Positions 7,597-7,820 of a DNA stretch of 7,820 bases are shown in pieces. How positions within the stretch are numbered: position 1 is the first letter of the stretch; each line of letters opens with the position of its first letter. The DNA is from Alphaproteobacteria bacterium. Its GTDB lineage: Bacteria > Pseudomonadota > Alphaproteobacteria > Acetobacterales > Acetobacteraceae. Position numbers and translations under genes: made by a program. The notes under the pieces are model-generated. The model saw nothing but the letters and a program-made list of their open reading frames with translations. It was not told the DNA's origin and did no database searches. Location of the stretch: the NCBI GenBank assembly GCA_013298245.1, contig JAAFHD010000027.1:9227-17046 (forward strand). The letters run 5' to 3'.

Positions 7597-7820
7597 ATGC
7601 GATACGGATTGATCCTGGCCGCGATGCTGCTGCCCACCACCGCCATGGCCCAGTTGGGCGGCTTCGGCGGACCTGCTGGCAGCAGCAGCCCCTTGGGCGG
7701 CGCCGAACGCCCTACGGCCGGCGCCCCGCGCGAACGCCCCGCCGGCCTGCCCGGCCTGCAGACGCGCACCGCCCCTGCCATCCCGCAGGCCGATGTGACG
7801 CGCGCGATGAACCCGAACCA
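7597..7820 (+). CDS. Secreted protein with signal peptide, 3'-truncated by the window edge
   Basis: The frame is open from ATG 7597 to the window end (74 full codons). It begins with a clear Sec signal peptide: MRYGLILAAMLLPTTAMA, with likely cleavage after AMA at residue 18, before QLGG. The mature start is low-complexity, rich in Gly, Ala, Pro and Ser (about residues 19-60), which suggests a flexible linker before a domain beyond the window. The visible end reads IPQADVTRAMNPN, which may lead into a folded domain. From memory, small periplasmic ankyrin-repeat proteins with such linkers occur beside these operons, but no repeat is visible here and that is only a guess. The GAAGG site at 7587-7591 and the 9-bp gap place it in the same operon, so it probably works in the periplasm with the upstream proteins. 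Confidence 0.8.
   Translation, partial: MRYGLILAAMLLPTTAMAQLGGFGGPAGSSSPLGGAERPTAGAPRERPAGLPGLQTRTAPAIPQADVTRAMNPN

Overview
The window is GC-rich (about 70% by eye), densely coded and entirely plus-stranded. Codons favour G or C in the third position. The protein families and their order (MoxR ATPase, short soluble DUF58 protein, long BatA-like/DUF4159 protein, VWA/glutamine-amidotransferase-like membrane protein) fit an alphaproteobacterium of the Rhodospirillales, most likely Acetobacteraceae (Roseomonas-like). The taxon is inferred from protein style and composition, not from a marker gene. I see no tRNA, rRNA, CRISPR, insertion sequence or phage gene.

Layout. 2-763 is the 3' part of a MoxR-family AAA+ ATPase; its Walker A half lies before the window. 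756-1604 is a DUF58 protein that starts at TTG and overlaps moxR by 8 bp. 1601-4267 is an 888-aa membrane protein with a BatA-type N-terminus, a VWA-like domain, an amidotransferase-like domain and a C-terminal DUF4159 domain. 4264-5436 is an LtrA-family multi-spanning membrane protein. Both the 1601 and 4264 starts use ATGA overlaps. 5437-5520 is the only non-coding gap above 9 bp. It holds a possible weak promoter and a 9-codon leader ORF with a near-ideal ribosome-binding site, whose stop overlaps the next start. 5521-7587 is a 688-aa membrane protein with an intact VWA metal site and an amidotransferase-like domain. 7597-7820 is the start of a secreted protein that runs off the window.

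How the parts may work together. MoxR ATPases usually pair with VWA-domain proteins as chaperone-like or assembly machines. Here the cytoplasmic layer would be MoxR plus DUF58. The envelope layer would be two large proteins, each with an N-terminal membrane hairpin and a big predicted periplasmic part. The two envelope proteins share the same domain order and look like diverged paralogues. Only the 688-aa protein keeps a complete MIDAS metal site; the VWA-like domains of the DUF58 and DUF4159 proteins have lost the key serines. The system is recognisable by family, but I know of no established function for it. The most notable points are the split between intact and degenerate VWA domains, the LtrA gene embedded in the operon, the coupled leader ORF and a sharp codon-use change at about 4267.
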